Assembly (NCBI GenBank): GCA_046349035.1
Contig: JAXMDC010000003.1
Coordinates: forward strand, 620,001-684,000
Reading direction: 5' to 3'
DNA length: 64,000 nucleotides
Origin: JAXMDC01 sp046349035
Lineage (GTDB): Bacteria > Pseudomonadota > Alphaproteobacteria > Rhizobiales > Kaistiaceae
Program-made: the position numbers and the translations under genes
Notes under the pieces: model-generated
What the model saw: only the letters and a program-made list of their open reading frames with translations
The model's database searches: none
Told to the model about the DNA's origin: nothing
In this document: positions 47,678 through 56,167 of the stretch, piece after piece
Position numbering within the stretch: position 1 is the stretch's first letter
Layout: each line of letters starts with the position of its first letter

Positions 47678-48598
47678 ATGAGTATCCTTTCCTCCCCGCA
47701 CTTCCACAATGAGTTGGCGGCGATTGCGCGGCTTGAGGAAATCGTGTGGCCGAACGGCGCTCATTGCCCCCGCTGCGGTGGCTTTGACCGCATTACGCCG
47801 GTGAAGGGCGGACGCGCGGGCCTGCGTCGCTGCGGCCCCTGCAAGCGTGAATTTACCGCCACCGTGGGAACGGTTTTTGAACGTTCTAAGATCAAGCTGC
47901 ACAAGTGGTTTCAGGCGGCGCATTTGATGGCGTCCAGCAAGAAGGGCATCTCCGCCCATCAACTGCACCGGACGCTTCAGGTGACCTACAAGACGGCTTG
48001 GTTCATGGCCCATCGGCTGCGCGAAGCGATGAGGGAGCTGCACATCGAACCGCTCGGCGGCGAGGGCAAAATCGTCGAGTTCGACGAGACCTACATCGGC
48101 GGAAAAGAGCGGAACAAGCACCGCAACAAGCGCGCCCACCCGACTGGCGGCAGCGGCGGCAAGGAAACCGTGTTCGCTTTGGTGGAGCGCGGCGGCAAGG
48201 TCCGCTCTCACCATGTGCCGACCGTCACCGCAAAGACGCTACGGCCAATCCTTGAGAAGCAGATTCAAGAGGCGACCAAGACGATGAGCGACGATGGCGG
48301 CGCGCGCGTGTGGCATGGCAGGCCGACCCATCAATCCGTCAATCACGGCATTGGCGAATACGTCCGCGGCGAGGTCAGCACGAACACCATCGAAGGCTAT
48401 TTCGGCATCATGAAGCGCGGCATCGTGGGCACCTACCACCACGTCAGCCCGCAGCACTTGAAGCGGTATCTGGCCGAGTTCGACTTCCGCTACAACGCGC
48501 GTTCCGCGCTTGGGGTCGGTGACGAAGATCGCGCAACGCAGGCGGTGCGTGGTATCGTCGGGAAAAGGCTGACCTACCGGGACTCATCGAAGGCTTAG
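47678..48598 (+). CDS. IS1595 family transposase (ISXO2-like)
   Basis: A 306-residue transposase. An N-terminal zinc ribbon (C30, C33, C52, C55 in HCPRCGG and RRCGPCKR) precedes a helix-turn-helix-like region (KWFQAAHLMASSKKGISAHQ, TYKTAWFMAHRLREAM). The ISXO2-like catalytic domain has FDETYIGGKERNKHRNKRA (first catalytic Asp and the diagnostic ETYIGG), HHVPTVTAKTLRPIL, and EVSTNTIEGYFGIMKRGIVG. The gene appears complete and undamaged, so the element may still be mobile. AAGGAG is ten bases upstream of the ATG. Confidence 0.95.
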   Translation: MSILSSPHFHNELAAIARLEEIVWPNGAHCPRCGGFDRITPVKGGRAGLRRCGPCKREFTATVGTVFERSKIKLHKWFQAAHLMASSKKGISAHQLHRTLQVTYKTAWFMAHRLREAMRELHIEPLGGEGKIVEFDETYIGGKERNKHRNKRAHPTGGSGGKETVFALVERGGKVRSHHVPTVTAKTLRPILEKQIQEATKTMSDDGGARVWHGRPTHQSVNHGIGEYVRGEVSTNTIEGYFGIMKRGIVGTYHHVSPQHLKRYLAEFDFRYNARSALGVGDEDRATQAVRGIVGKRLTYRDSSKA

Positions 48599-48606
48599 GC
48601 GCGAAC

Positions 48607-49416
48607 ATGGCGCGGCTCAAAGTCCGGTTTGAACTCAACAAGGGACGCACTGGCGCTCCCTTGTCTAAGCTTGGGAAGATCGCCGAGCAGGCCGAACGTT
48701 TCCTCAAAGCACTCGCGGCCGAGGTTGAGATCGACCAGCGGTCGGGCGAGTGGCTGGCGATCAATTTTAAGAACGGCTCCGTCAGTTACGACGCAGAATT
48801 CCAGGGCGAAGTCAGCCCTGCCGCGGCCGAGGTTTTCGGCAAGCACTTGCTGTTCGCGGTTGACTTCGATCCAGATTCCGAGGGAGCTAACGGCTTGGTC
48901 ACGGATGCGACGATGGCAGAGTTCGCTGCTCTTGGCCGAATTATCGACCCGGACGAAGTCATTGGTATTGGCATCTACAACGGCGGCACGAAGCCCAAGT
49001 GGCGGAGAGTCGGCTACGGCCAGACCGCGCGCATACGCCAGCGTCTAGAAAGCCCGCTCCCGGCGTACGGGTCGCTGCAAGGGATCATTCATTCCCTGCA
49101 CAAAGAGGCGGCGCGTCCTTATTTCCAACTTCGCGAGTTGGCCACGGACACGCTTGTTCGGTGCTTCTATTCCGCCAGCCAATACGACGCCGTTGTGAAC
49201 GCGCTGCGGCAGAAGACTGCCGTTTTGCATGTCGCGGGCAATATAAACTATGACAGGCGGACGAGGGCCGCGGCTGAGCTAAAAGTCGAGCGTCTGGACG
49301 AGGCGAAAATACTGGCCCCCAGGGACTTCGAAGCCCTGTTCGGATCGATGCCAAAGTTCACCGGGGCCATGACGACGGACGACTACATCGACCTGATGCG
49401 GGAAGATGACCGATAA
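48607..49416 (+). CDS. unknown protein, cargo of the insertion element (possible PIN partner)
   Basis: A 269-residue soluble protein beginning MARLKVRFELNKGRTGAPLS, with DAEFQGEVSPAAAEVFGKHL, VIGIGIYNGGTKPKWRRVGY in the middle and ALFGSMPKFTGAM near the end. I recognise no domain. It starts eight bases after the transposase stop and overlaps the PIN gene by 11 bases, so the two are translationally coupled. Coupling to a PIN gene makes an antitoxin, specificity or substrate-recognition role conceivable, but it is far longer than usual VapB antitoxins and lacks a visible DNA-binding motif. Confidence 0.75.
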   Translation: MARLKVRFELNKGRTGAPLSKLGKIAEQAERFLKALAAEVEIDQRSGEWLAINFKNGSVSYDAEFQGEVSPAAAEVFGKHLLFAVDFDPDSEGANGLVTDATMAEFAALGRIIDPDEVIGIGIYNGGTKPKWRRVGYGQTARIRQRLESPLPAYGSLQGIIHSLHKEAARPYFQLRELATDTLVRCFYSASQYDAVVNALRQKTAVLHVAGNINYDRRTRAAAELKVERLDEAKILAPRDFEALFGSMPKFTGAMTTDDYIDLMREDDR

Positions 49417-49933
49417 GAGCCGGGTCTACATGGATGCGTGCTGCTTCATCGACGCCGTCAAGGCCGCGGTGGGGGCGAAGTTGGACTCCGACAGGCAAAA
49501 GGACGCGTGGCACATCAAGCAATTATTGCAGGCGCACCGTGATGGCGAGGTCGAGGTTTTTACATCGACGCTTTCCATCGCCGAATGCACCCATGTTGAG
49601 GGCGATACGTCCCCTCAGGTCCGGAACCACTTCAGCGCCCTGCTAACGTCTGGCCAATACCTTGTGCTGGTAGAGGCCACGCCGTTCATAATGATGGACG
49701 CGCGTGATCTGCGGTGGGGCAAGAAGGTGACGTTGCGAGGCGCGGACGCCGTGCATGTCGCGTCGGCCTTGGAGCGGCGCTGTGAGGAGTTCATCACCTC
49801 TGACAAGGGCGTGGGCAAGCTGAACGCCTTCCCCGCGATCCGCGGTAAGTTAAGAGCGGTGGCGGGTCGAGAGACGAAATGCCTTCCCGACAAGTACCGG
49901 CAATTGGATATCGAGGATGGCAAAAAGCACTAA
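49406..49933 (+). CDS. PIN-domain protein (putative ribonuclease)
   Basis: A 175-residue PIN domain. The four acidic residues expected in the active site are visible: D10 (VYMDACCFID), E60 (LSIAEC), D114 (RGADAVHVASAL) and D133 (FITSDKG). PIN proteins are Mg2+-dependent RNases, most often VapC toxins. This one is longer than typical VapC (about 130 residues) and carries an insert between the first two motifs (DSDRQKDAWHIKQLLQAHRD). It lies within the insertion element between two unknown genes. Whether it is a toxin, and which protein controls it, is not known. Confidence 0.88.
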   Translation: MTDKSRVYMDACCFIDAVKAAVGAKLDSDRQKDAWHIKQLLQAHRDGEVEVFTSTLSIAECTHVEGDTSPQVRNHFSALLTSGQYLVLVEATPFIMMDARDLRWGKKVTLRGADAVHVASALERRCEEFITSDKGVGKLNAFPAIRGKLRAVAGRETKCLPDKYRQLDIEDGKKH

Positions 49934-50093
49934 GCCACCCCCGAGCGAAGACGAAAAGCAGTCCCGCGCCTTCATCGACAAGGCGCGCGAACTGGGCGCC
50001 GACAAGGACACTGCCGCGACCGACGCGGTGATGCGCCACCTCGGAACGGTTAAGCAGCAGCCACCTAAGTCGCCGAGAAAGCCGGCGAAGTGA
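49917..50093 (+). CDS. 58-residue basic protein, last cargo gene of the insertion element
   Basis: Begins MAKSTKPPPSEDEKQSRAFI and continues with DKARELGADKDTAATDAVMR and a Pro/Lys-rich tail (PPKSPRKPAK). Its ATG at 49917 overlaps the PIN gene by 17 bases, with GAGG just before it, so it is translated from the same message. The pattern resembles short conserved proteins associated with PIN genes. It may be the antitoxin; unproven. Confidence 0.68.
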   Translation: MAKSTKPPPSEDEKQSRAFIDKARELGADKDTAATDAVMRHLGTVKQQPPKSPRKPAK

Positions 50094-50104
50094 GCGGCCG
50101 GCTT

Positions 50105-50143
50105 TACTTGTCACGTATATAATTCCCGCTTCGCGGGGGAGGA
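50105..50143 (-). repeat. right terminal inverted repeat
   Basis: 39 bases complementary to 47597-47635 with five mismatches. The outer part forms a CCCGC / GCGGG hairpin. It begins 12 bases after the last cargo gene. Confidence 0.88.
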
Positions 50144-50152
50144 CCCGCGGCT

Positions 50153-50875
50153 TCATCCCCGCGGGAAGGGGACGCGCGTCGTGGAAGCGCGGTCGAGGCG
50201 CAGCTCGAAGCGAGCCGAGCTGTTGAAGGCGTTGGGGATGACGGTGCCGGTGACCGCGTCGAAGGCGACCTGGCCCTTGCGGCGGAGGTAGCGGCGCTCG
50301 ACGACGAGCGTTGCCGCGCCGAGGCGCTTCTCGCAATTGTCCTTGATGGCGAAGCTGCCGACCGGCGCCTCGCCGTCGGCGAGCGGGAGTTCGCTGCAGG
50401 TCCAGCCGGCCGGGTCGAAGCGGTTGCGGAGCACCGTGCCGAGCGACCAGAGCGTCACCCGCTCGGTGGCGTCGATGTCGCGGGGATCGGTGACGAGGCG
50501 GAGGGTGCGGGCGATGCCGGCGGCGTCGAAGAGCACCGACACCACCACCGGGAAGTCGAACAGGCGAGTGCCGGCATAGCGCTCGACGGCGAGCGCCTGG
50601 TCGAGGGCGCGGGCGGCATTCTCGGCGGTGTCGCTGTAGCGGAAGGCGACCTCGCGGAGGCCGTCCTTGTCGGCCGGGCACTGCATGAAATCGGCGAAAC
50701 CGCGGAGCGGAAAGGAGGGCGGGCCGCCATCGGTGCCGCAGGCGTGGTCGACGAAATCCGCCGGCAGCTCGGCGGCCCTCACGCCGAGGACGAGGTCGAA
50801 CACGTCGCTCCGCTCGGCGGCGGCGAGCGGCGCGGCGAGGAGAAGCGCGAGGAGCGCTGGCAGGAGGCGGCGCAT
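50153..50875 (-). CDS. secreted protein next to PQQ dehydrogenase
   Basis: A 240-residue exported protein: signal peptide (MRRLLPALLALLLAAPLAAA-ERS) and a beta-rich mature part with four cysteines (HACGTDGG, FMQCPADK, WTCSEL, DNCEKR). No family is recognised. It begins three bases after the stop of the PQQ dehydrogenase gene on the same strand, so the two are cotranscribed, and it might be a periplasmic partner of the enzyme. Base composition is visibly richer in G+C than in the first 47 kb. Confidence 0.7.
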   Translation of the reverse strand: MRRLLPALLALLLAAPLAAAERSDVFDLVLGVRAAELPADFVDHACGTDGGPPSFPLRGFADFMQCPADKDGLREVAFRYSDTAENAARALDQALAVERYAGTRLFDFPVVVSVLFDAAGIARTLRLVTDPRDIDATERVTLWSLGTVLRNRFDPAGWTCSELPLADGEAPVGSFAIKDNCEKRLGAATLVVERRYLRRKGQVAFDAVTGTVIPNAFNSSARFELRLDRASTTRVPFPRG

Positions 50876-50878
50876 CGG

Positions 50879-52573
50879 CTAGTCCGGCAGGCCGAGCACG
50901 GCGAGGACGAAGAGCGGCCGAACGCCGAACATGCCCGGCGGCTTAGCGGGCAGGCGGTCGTTCCAGGCGTTGCCGCCGGTGATGACGGCGACATACTGCT
51001 TGCCGCCGACGGCGTAGGTGACCGGCGGCGCCGAGGTCAGCGTCGGGAAGAGGTGGCGCGAGACCTCGGAGAGGTCGCGGTCGTCGAGGACGTGCAGGAC
51101 ACCGTCGGCGGTCGGCACGAAGACGAGGCCGCCGGCGGTGGCGAGCGCGCCGGCATGCGGCGGCGCGTCGAGCCAGGCGTTGGCGACGTGGCGGCCGGCG
51201 GCGGGGTCGATGCCGACGAAGAGGCCGCCGACATTGTTGCCGTCGGCGTAGTGGCGGAGGTAGCCGGGGCCGATCGGCCCGACCGGCATGCGGCAGCCGT
51301 CGGCGGCCATGCCGTAGGAGAGGCCGGTGCGCTCGCTGTAGGCGGCCGGCTCGCCGCCGAGGGCGCGGAGATTGGGACAGCCGGGGCGTCGGGCGTCGGG
51401 CTCGGGCAGGCGGTAGGCGGGCGGCTCGCGGCCGGCGGCAATGTATTCGATCGGGCGGCCGGTGGCGGGGTCGATGCCGGCGGTCCAGTCGATGCCCTCC
51501 GCGTAGGCGACGGCGCCACGGAAGGCGCCGTTGGCGGCGTCGATCAGGTAGTGGAAGCCGTTGCGGCCGAAGTGGCCGACGGCGAGGCCGCCGGCGAGCG
51601 GCAGCAGCTGGTAGCTGCCGGCGGCGGAGAAGCCGATGCCATCGGCCGGGGTGAACTGGAAATACCAGCGGAGGCGCCCGGTGGCGGCGTCGATGGCGAG
51701 GGCGCTCGCGGCGAAGAGGTTGTCGCCGGGGCGCAGGGCGCGCTCGAAGCGCGGGGCGGCGCGGCCGGTGCCCCAGACGGTGAGGTTGGTCGCCGGGTCG
51801 TAGGCGCCGACCTGCTCGAAGGAGCCGCCGCCGTTTCGCCAGGCGTTGGCGTTGTCGCGCCAGGACTCGGCGCCGGCCTCGCCAGGAGCGGGGATGGAAT
51901 AAAGGCGCCAGCGGGGCTCGCCGGTCGTCGCATCGAGAGCGGAGAGACTGGCGCGGGCACCGCGCTCGCCGCCGCCGCTGCCGACGATCACCTTGCCGTC
52001 GGCGACCAGGGGCGGCGTCGCCAGATACGCGCCGTCGCGGGGATCGACGACGGTGACGGTGCGCGTCAGTTCGCCGGTATTGGCGTCGATCCAAGAGAGG
52101 CGGCCCTCGCTCGCCAGCGAGATCACTTGATTGCCGATGAGGGCGAGGCCGTGGCTCGGCTGGAACCAGGCTTCGAGGTTGTCCTGGCCGGGATCCATGG
52201 TCCACTCGATGCGGCCGCTTTCGTTGCTGCCGTCGATCTTGGAGACGCGGCCCCAGCCGTCGGCGACGTAGATATGGCCGCCGTCGACCAGCGGGCTCGC
52301 CTGACGGGCGACGGTGTAATTGCCGCTGCCGCCGATGCCGCCGAGCGGCACGGAGAAGCGGAGCGCCAGGCGGCCGACATTGGCGCGGTCGAGGATCGTC
52401 AGCGGGGAATAGCGGCGGCCGTCGTAAGTGCGGCTTGCCATCAGCCAGTTGCCGGGCTCGGCGGCGGCGCGGACCAGGCGGTCGGCGGTCACCTCGGCGG
52501 CCGTCGCCGGCAGCGCCAAGGGAGCCGCGGCCAGTCCGGCGGCCAAGGCGAAGCGGTGCAATCGTCGGCGCAT
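50879..52573 (-). CDS. PQQ-dependent dehydrogenase, periplasmic
   Basis: A 564-residue exported protein: signal peptide (cleavage near ATA-AEV) and an eight-bladed PQQ propeller with W-motif repeats (NWLMASRTYDGRRYSPLTIL, GDNLFAASALAIDAATGRLR, GATGEPRW-like DATTGEPRWRLYSIPAPGEA, TADGVLHVLDDRDLSEV and GGKQYVAVITGG). The order matches PQQ methanol/alcohol dehydrogenases, but it is divergent and I see no adjacent Cys-Cys pair or heme motif. It would oxidise an alcohol or aldehyde in the periplasm. The start at 52573 gives the signal peptide. Confidence 0.85.
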   Translation of the reverse strand: MRRRLHRFALAAGLAAAPLALPATAAEVTADRLVRAAAEPGNWLMASRTYDGRRYSPLTILDRANVGRLALRFSVPLGGIGGSGNYTVARQASPLVDGGHIYVADGWGRVSKIDGSNESGRIEWTMDPGQDNLEAWFQPSHGLALIGNQVISLASEGRLSWIDANTGELTRTVTVVDPRDGAYLATPPLVADGKVIVGSGGGERGARASLSALDATTGEPRWRLYSIPAPGEAGAESWRDNANAWRNGGGSFEQVGAYDPATNLTVWGTGRAAPRFERALRPGDNLFAASALAIDAATGRLRWYFQFTPADGIGFSAAGSYQLLPLAGGLAVGHFGRNGFHYLIDAANGAFRGAVAYAEGIDWTAGIDPATGRPIEYIAAGREPPAYRLPEPDARRPGCPNLRALGGEPAAYSERTGLSYGMAADGCRMPVGPIGPGYLRHYADGNNVGGLFVGIDPAAGRHVANAWLDAPPHAGALATAGGLVFVPTADGVLHVLDDRDLSEVSRHLFPTLTSAPPVTYAVGGKQYVAVITGGNAWNDRLPAKPPGMFGVRPLFVLAVLGLPD

Positions 52574-52633
52574 CGGTTCGCTCTCCGGGCTCTGGCTTGA
52601 GCGGGGCGGCCGGCGCCCAGTCGCCCGATGCGA

Positions 52634-52668
52634 ACCGACCCTCGCCGGCAGTCGCCGGGAGGGTCGGT
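52634..52668 (-). terminator. hairpin downstream of the second PQQ dehydrogenase
   Basis: ACCGACCCTC / GAGGGTCGGT with a 15-base GC-rich loop that can itself pair, between the two PQQ dehydrogenase genes. It suggests that they are separate transcripts. Confidence 0.6.
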
Positions 52669-52711
52669 CGTGCTTCAGCTCAAGCGTCGGGGGAACGCGC
52701 CCCCGCGCCCC

Positions 52712-54508
52712 TTACTTGACCTCGAACACCCAGATCGCGCCGCCGAGCGGAACGTCGGGGAAGAAGCCGATGTTCTGCTGCGCCAGGCGGGTCTGCATGC
52801 CGGCGGCGTCGACGCCCCAACCGGCTTCGACGGCGATGTACTGCTTGCCGTTGACGCTATAGGTCGAGGGTGGGCCCATGACGCCGGAGTTCAGCGTCGT
52901 CTCCCAGAGCAGATCGCCGGTCTTGGCGTCGTAAGCGTGGAACTTGCGGTCGTTGGTGCCGCCGGTGAACAGCAAGCCGCCGCCGGTGGTCAACATGCCG
53001 CCCCAGTTGCTCGACTTGGCATGGTTCTTCTGCCAGACGAGCTTGCCGGTGCTGAGATCCCAGGCCTGGATCTCGCCGATGTGGTCGGCGCCCTGGCGAA
53101 CGATCAGATCGTTCTTGGAGGTGCCGGTGTAGGCGCGGCCAGCCTCATAGGTAACCGCGGCGCCGACGATCTCCGAGCAGAGATTGGCGTTGAGCGGGAT
53201 GTACAGCATCTTGGTCTGCTGGCTGTACGAGCTCGCCTGGTAGTCCTTGCCGCCCCAGAAGGACGGGCAGAACTTGCCGCTGACGCCGGTGCCCGGCTTG
53301 GTGCCCGGGTTGTACTCGATGCGCCCGGTCTTGGGGTCGAGGCTCTTGATGTAGTCGGCGTAGACGTAGGGCTTGCCTTCGACGAAGTTGATCGCGCCCG
53401 TGTTAGCGGCCCGCTCCATCAGCCACAGCACGCCGTCACGGCCGGCATGAACCAGACCCTTGAAGGTCTTGCCGTCGCGGGTCACGTCGACCAGCAGCGG
53501 CGCGTCCACCTCGTCCCAGTCGAACGAGTCGTTCGGGTGATACTGGAAGAAGCTCTTCATCTTGCCGGAGTCGACGTCGAGGGCGACCACCGAGGTGGTG
53601 TAGAGGTTGTCGCCCGGACGTTGGTCGCCCATCCACGGGCCGCCGTTGCCGGTGCCCCAGTAGACGGTCTTGGTGCCCGGGTCGTAAGTGCCGGTGATCC
53701 AGGTCGAACCGCCGCCGGTCTTCCAGGCGTCGTTCTTCGGCCAGGTCTCGGAGCCCGGCTCGCCGGGTGCCGGGACCATGTAGGTCCGCCACAGCTGCTT
53801 GCCGGTCTCGGCGTCATAGGCGGCAACGAAGCCGCGGATGCCGCGCTCGCCGCCCGAGGAGCCGACCATCAGCTTGCCGTCGACGACCAGCGGGGCGTGG
53901 TTGGCGTAGTAGCCCTGGTGGTAGTCGGCGACCGCCGTCGACCAAACCTCGTTGCCGGTCTTGGCGTCGATCGCCACCAGCACGGCATCGCGCGAATAGA
54001 AGAACACCTTGTCGCCCCAGAGGCCGACGCCGCGGCTGGTCGGGTGCGAGCCGAACATGTCGTCCGGCAGCTTGCGCTGATAGCGCCACAGGAGTTCGCC
54101 GGTGGCGGCGTTGATCGCCAGCACCTGGTTGCCGGCGGTGGCGGCGAACATCACGCCGTTGACCACCTGCGGGGCGGCCTCGTGGCCGTCGTTGAAGCCG
54201 GTCGACATGGTCCAGGCCGGCACCAGCTGCTTGACGTTGCCGGTGTTGATCTGGGCGAGCGGGCTGTAGCCGTTGCCGTCATAGGTGCGGCGATAGGTCG
54301 GCCAATCGGCGTCGGACGGGGTGGTCAGCGTCGCCGCGGTCACCGGCTTATAGTCGGGGATGCGGTTGGGCTTGGGGGCCGGGGCGGGAGCCGCCGCCGG
54401 GGCGGGCGCAGCCGGGGCCGGCGCCGGTGCCTGGGCGAGCGCCGCCGAGGACAACAGCACGGCGGTCGCCGCGCCGGTCAGAAGCGCCTTCATCGTTGTA
54501 CCTGTCAT
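52712..54508 (-). CDS. PQQ-dependent alcohol dehydrogenase, periplasmic
   Basis: A 598-residue exported protein: signal peptide (cleavage near ALA-QAP), an Ala/Pro linker (residues 28-48), and an eight-bladed PQQ propeller with DWPTYRRTYDGNGYSPLAQI, LVPAWTMSTGFNDGHEAAPQ, GNQVLAINAATGELLWRYQR, YDPGTKTVYWGTGNGGPWMG, DFDWDEVD-like SFDWDEVDAPLLVD and GGLLFTGGTNDRKFHAYDAK. It is closer to canonical methanol/ethanol dehydrogenases than its neighbour. GGGAGG lies eight bases before the ATG at 54508. Electrons could pass to a c-type cytochrome such as that encoded at 60967. The Rieske gene is 67 bases upstream on the same strand. Confidence 0.9.
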   Translation of the reverse strand: MTGTTMKALLTGAATAVLLSSAALAQAPAPAPAAPAPAAAPAPAPKPNRIPDYKPVTAATLTTPSDADWPTYRRTYDGNGYSPLAQINTGNVKQLVPAWTMSTGFNDGHEAAPQVVNGVMFAATAGNQVLAINAATGELLWRYQRKLPDDMFGSHPTSRGVGLWGDKVFFYSRDAVLVAIDAKTGNEVWSTAVADYHQGYYANHAPLVVDGKLMVGSSGGERGIRGFVAAYDAETGKQLWRTYMVPAPGEPGSETWPKNDAWKTGGGSTWITGTYDPGTKTVYWGTGNGGPWMGDQRPGDNLYTTSVVALDVDSGKMKSFFQYHPNDSFDWDEVDAPLLVDVTRDGKTFKGLVHAGRDGVLWLMERAANTGAINFVEGKPYVYADYIKSLDPKTGRIEYNPGTKPGTGVSGKFCPSFWGGKDYQASSYSQQTKMLYIPLNANLCSEIVGAAVTYEAGRAYTGTSKNDLIVRQGADHIGEIQAWDLSTGKLVWQKNHAKSSNWGGMLTTGGGLLFTGGTNDRKFHAYDAKTGDLLWETTLNSGVMGPPSTYSVNGKQYIAVEAGWGVDAAGMQTRLAQQNIGFFPDVPLGGAIWVFEVK

Positions 54509-54575
54509 CAGAGAACCTCCCTTTGGTGTGGTCTTCTTCGGTTGTTTCAGGCGTCGTGGAGATCGTAGCGCAGGG

Positions 54576-55187
54576 CTAATTGGAATCGAAGCCGACCCGC
54601 GAGTCAAAGGCCTTGGCGACCACCAGCTTGCCGCCGTCGTCGGCCTTGAGGGCGAGAACGGGCAGATGGCGGGTCGCCGGGCCCTGGATCACATTGGCGT
54701 TATCGCGCGGGTCGTAGCGCGAGAAGTGGCACGGGCATTCGAGCAAACGCTCGTCCGGCACCCAGTCGGTGACCTCGCAGCCGGAATGGGTGCAGACGAT
54801 GGTGAAGGCGACGACGCCCTTGGCCGAGTTGGCGAGGGCGGCGGGCGAGAGGTCCTTCTCCTCGAAGCGGAAGAGGAGCAGACGGTTCTGCGCGCTGCCG
54901 CTTCTGACGACACCGCTGGCGGGGTCCTGCGACCAGGCTTCGAGGGCGGCGCTCGACAGCGGGATGTCGTTGACGGTCAACGCCTTGGTCTTGTCGCGGG
55001 CGGCGACGATGAAGTCGCCGGGCTTCGGCAGGACCGAGGCCGGATCGTCCTGGGCCAGCACCGGCGGGGCGGCCATGCAGAGGCAGGCGGCGCCGAGGCC
55101 CTTAACGATGTCGCGGCGGCCGACGGCCCGTCCCGCCGCATCGGCTCTGTCGCGAAGTCCGGTTCTTTCCTTGCCGATGTCGGTCAT
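54576..55187 (-). CDS. Rieske [2Fe-2S] protein, Tat-exported
   Basis: A 203-residue protein with a twin-arginine signal (GRRDIVKGLGAACLCMAAPP, cleavage near LAQ-DDP) and a C-terminal Rieske domain whose cluster ligands are the Cys-x-His of TIVCTHSGCEVTDW and the second Cys-x-x-His of LECPCHFSRYDP. Tat export fits a cofactor inserted before transport. Most Rieske proteins belong to cytochrome bc1 or dioxygenases; this stand-alone exported one, in front of PQQ dehydrogenase genes, probably transfers electrons in the periplasm. Confidence 0.9.
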   Translation of the reverse strand: MTDIGKERTGLRDRADAAGRAVGRRDIVKGLGAACLCMAAPPVLAQDDPASVLPKPGDFIVAARDKTKALTVNDIPLSSAALEAWSQDPASGVVRSGSAQNRLLLFRFEEKDLSPAALANSAKGVVAFTIVCTHSGCEVTDWVPDERLLECPCHFSRYDPRDNANVIQGPATRHLPVLALKADDGGKLVVAKAFDSRVGFDSN

Positions 55188-55319
55188 GGCGCTCGTCCGT
55201 TCCTACCTGCCTGAACACTGCCCCGCTTTGGCTCGCGGGCGGTCGCAGGGTGGCCCTGGAACGCCGCATTTTCAAGCACTTGATCCCCCTTGGGGGCGCG
55301 TCCGCCGGTCGCGGGGGCG

Positions 55320-56108
55320 CTAGCCCGGTCCCCAGACGACGCCGCCCAGATTGGCTTCGTTGAGATCGGCCTGCTCGATCCGGGCGCCCCGGAGGTCGAC
55401 GCTAAGGAGGGTCGAATAGATGAGGTCGGCGGCCAGGAAGTCGGCGCCGTAGGCGCTGGCGCCGGAAAGGTCGGCATAGGGCAGGCGGGCGCGGACGAAG
55501 CCGGCATATTGCAGGTTGGCGCGGACAAGGGTCGCACGGCGGAGGTTGGCTTCCTGGAAGTTCGCCAGGAAGGCGTCGGCGGCGGAGAGATCGGCGGTGC
55601 CGAGATCGGCGTATTTCAGGACCGCGCCGCGCAGCACCGTGCCGACGAAGCGGGTGCGCTGGGCGCGGACATATTGCATGCGCGCGCCGGCGAAGTTGGC
55701 GCGCTCGAGATTGGCGCCGCCGAGGTCGGCGCGGAAGAGGAGGGCCCGTTGCGCGTCGGCGCCGGCGAGCGAGGCGCGCTTCAGGTCGGCGCGGTCGAGA
55801 TTGGCGTCGGCGAGCTTGGCATTGTCGAGCTTGGCGTCGGCGAGGACGGCGCGATGGAGGTTGGCGCCGGAGAGGTCGGCGCCGGTGAGATCGGCGCGGC
55901 TGAGGTCGGCGCGGGAGAGGTCGCGGCCGGCGAGGGCGGCGCCCTTCAGGTCGCAGCCGGGGCAGGCGTTGGCGGTGCCGGCGAGGAAGGCGGCACGGGG
56001 CTCCGCGGTTTGGGCCGGGGCGGGCTGAGCGGCGATCGCGGCGGCTGCCAGGAGCACGGCGCGCCCGGCACGGGCGAGGCCGACGGTCGCCGTTCTGCGA
56101 GAGGTCAT
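55320..56108 (-). CDS. secreted pentapeptide-repeat protein
   Basis: A 262-residue exported protein: signal peptide (cleavage near PAQ-TAE), a short CPGC motif, then about 35 pentapeptide repeats A(D/N)Lxx running to the end (GRDLSRADLSRADLTGADLS and onward), which fold as a right-handed quadrilateral beta-helix. Exported pentapeptide proteins have no assigned function. The start at 56108 is weakly supported by its ribosome-binding site but required by the signal peptide; a much longer in-frame extension runs through the next gene in another frame and is not real. Confidence 0.85.
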   Translation of the reverse strand: MTSRRTATVGLARAGRAVLLAAAAIAAQPAPAQTAEPRAAFLAGTANACPGCDLKGAALAGRDLSRADLSRADLTGADLSGANLHRAVLADAKLDNAKLADANLDRADLKRASLAGADAQRALLFRADLGGANLERANFAGARMQYVRAQRTRFVGTVLRGAVLKYADLGTADLSAADAFLANFQEANLRRATLVRANLQYAGFVRARLPYADLSGASAYGADFLAADLIYSTLLSVDLRGARIEQADLNEANLGGVVWGPG

Positions 56109-56167
56109 GGCGGGGAGTGTAGCCGGCAGAGCCTCGGGCGGCCACTCCGAGCCCGGCGCCGGGCGGC

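Larger units (their letters stand above)
47597..50143 (+). mobile_element. IS1595-type insertion element with PIN-domain cargo
   Basis: Bounded by imperfect 39-base terminal inverted repeats (47597-47635 and 50105-50143, 34 of 39 positions identical). It contains an ISXO2-like transposase gene and three more co-directional genes packed with gaps or overlaps of under 20 bases: an unknown protein, a PIN-domain protein and a 58-residue protein. All lie inside the repeats and so move together. I could not identify a target-site duplication; IS1595 elements usually make 8 bp. The left end lies next to tRNA fragments. Confidence 0.85.

Noticed and set aside
47589..50151. Target-site duplication of the insertion element
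   Set aside because: The eight bases outside each end do not match for any end position I tried.
50744..52600. 618-residue plus-strand reading frame
   Set aside because: Antisense shadow of the PQQ dehydrogenase in very GC-rich DNA; Ala/Gly/Val-rich, no domain, no ribosome-binding site.
52628..54568. 646-residue plus-strand reading frame
   Set aside because: Antisense shadow of the second PQQ dehydrogenase, whose motifs on the minus strand are unmistakable.
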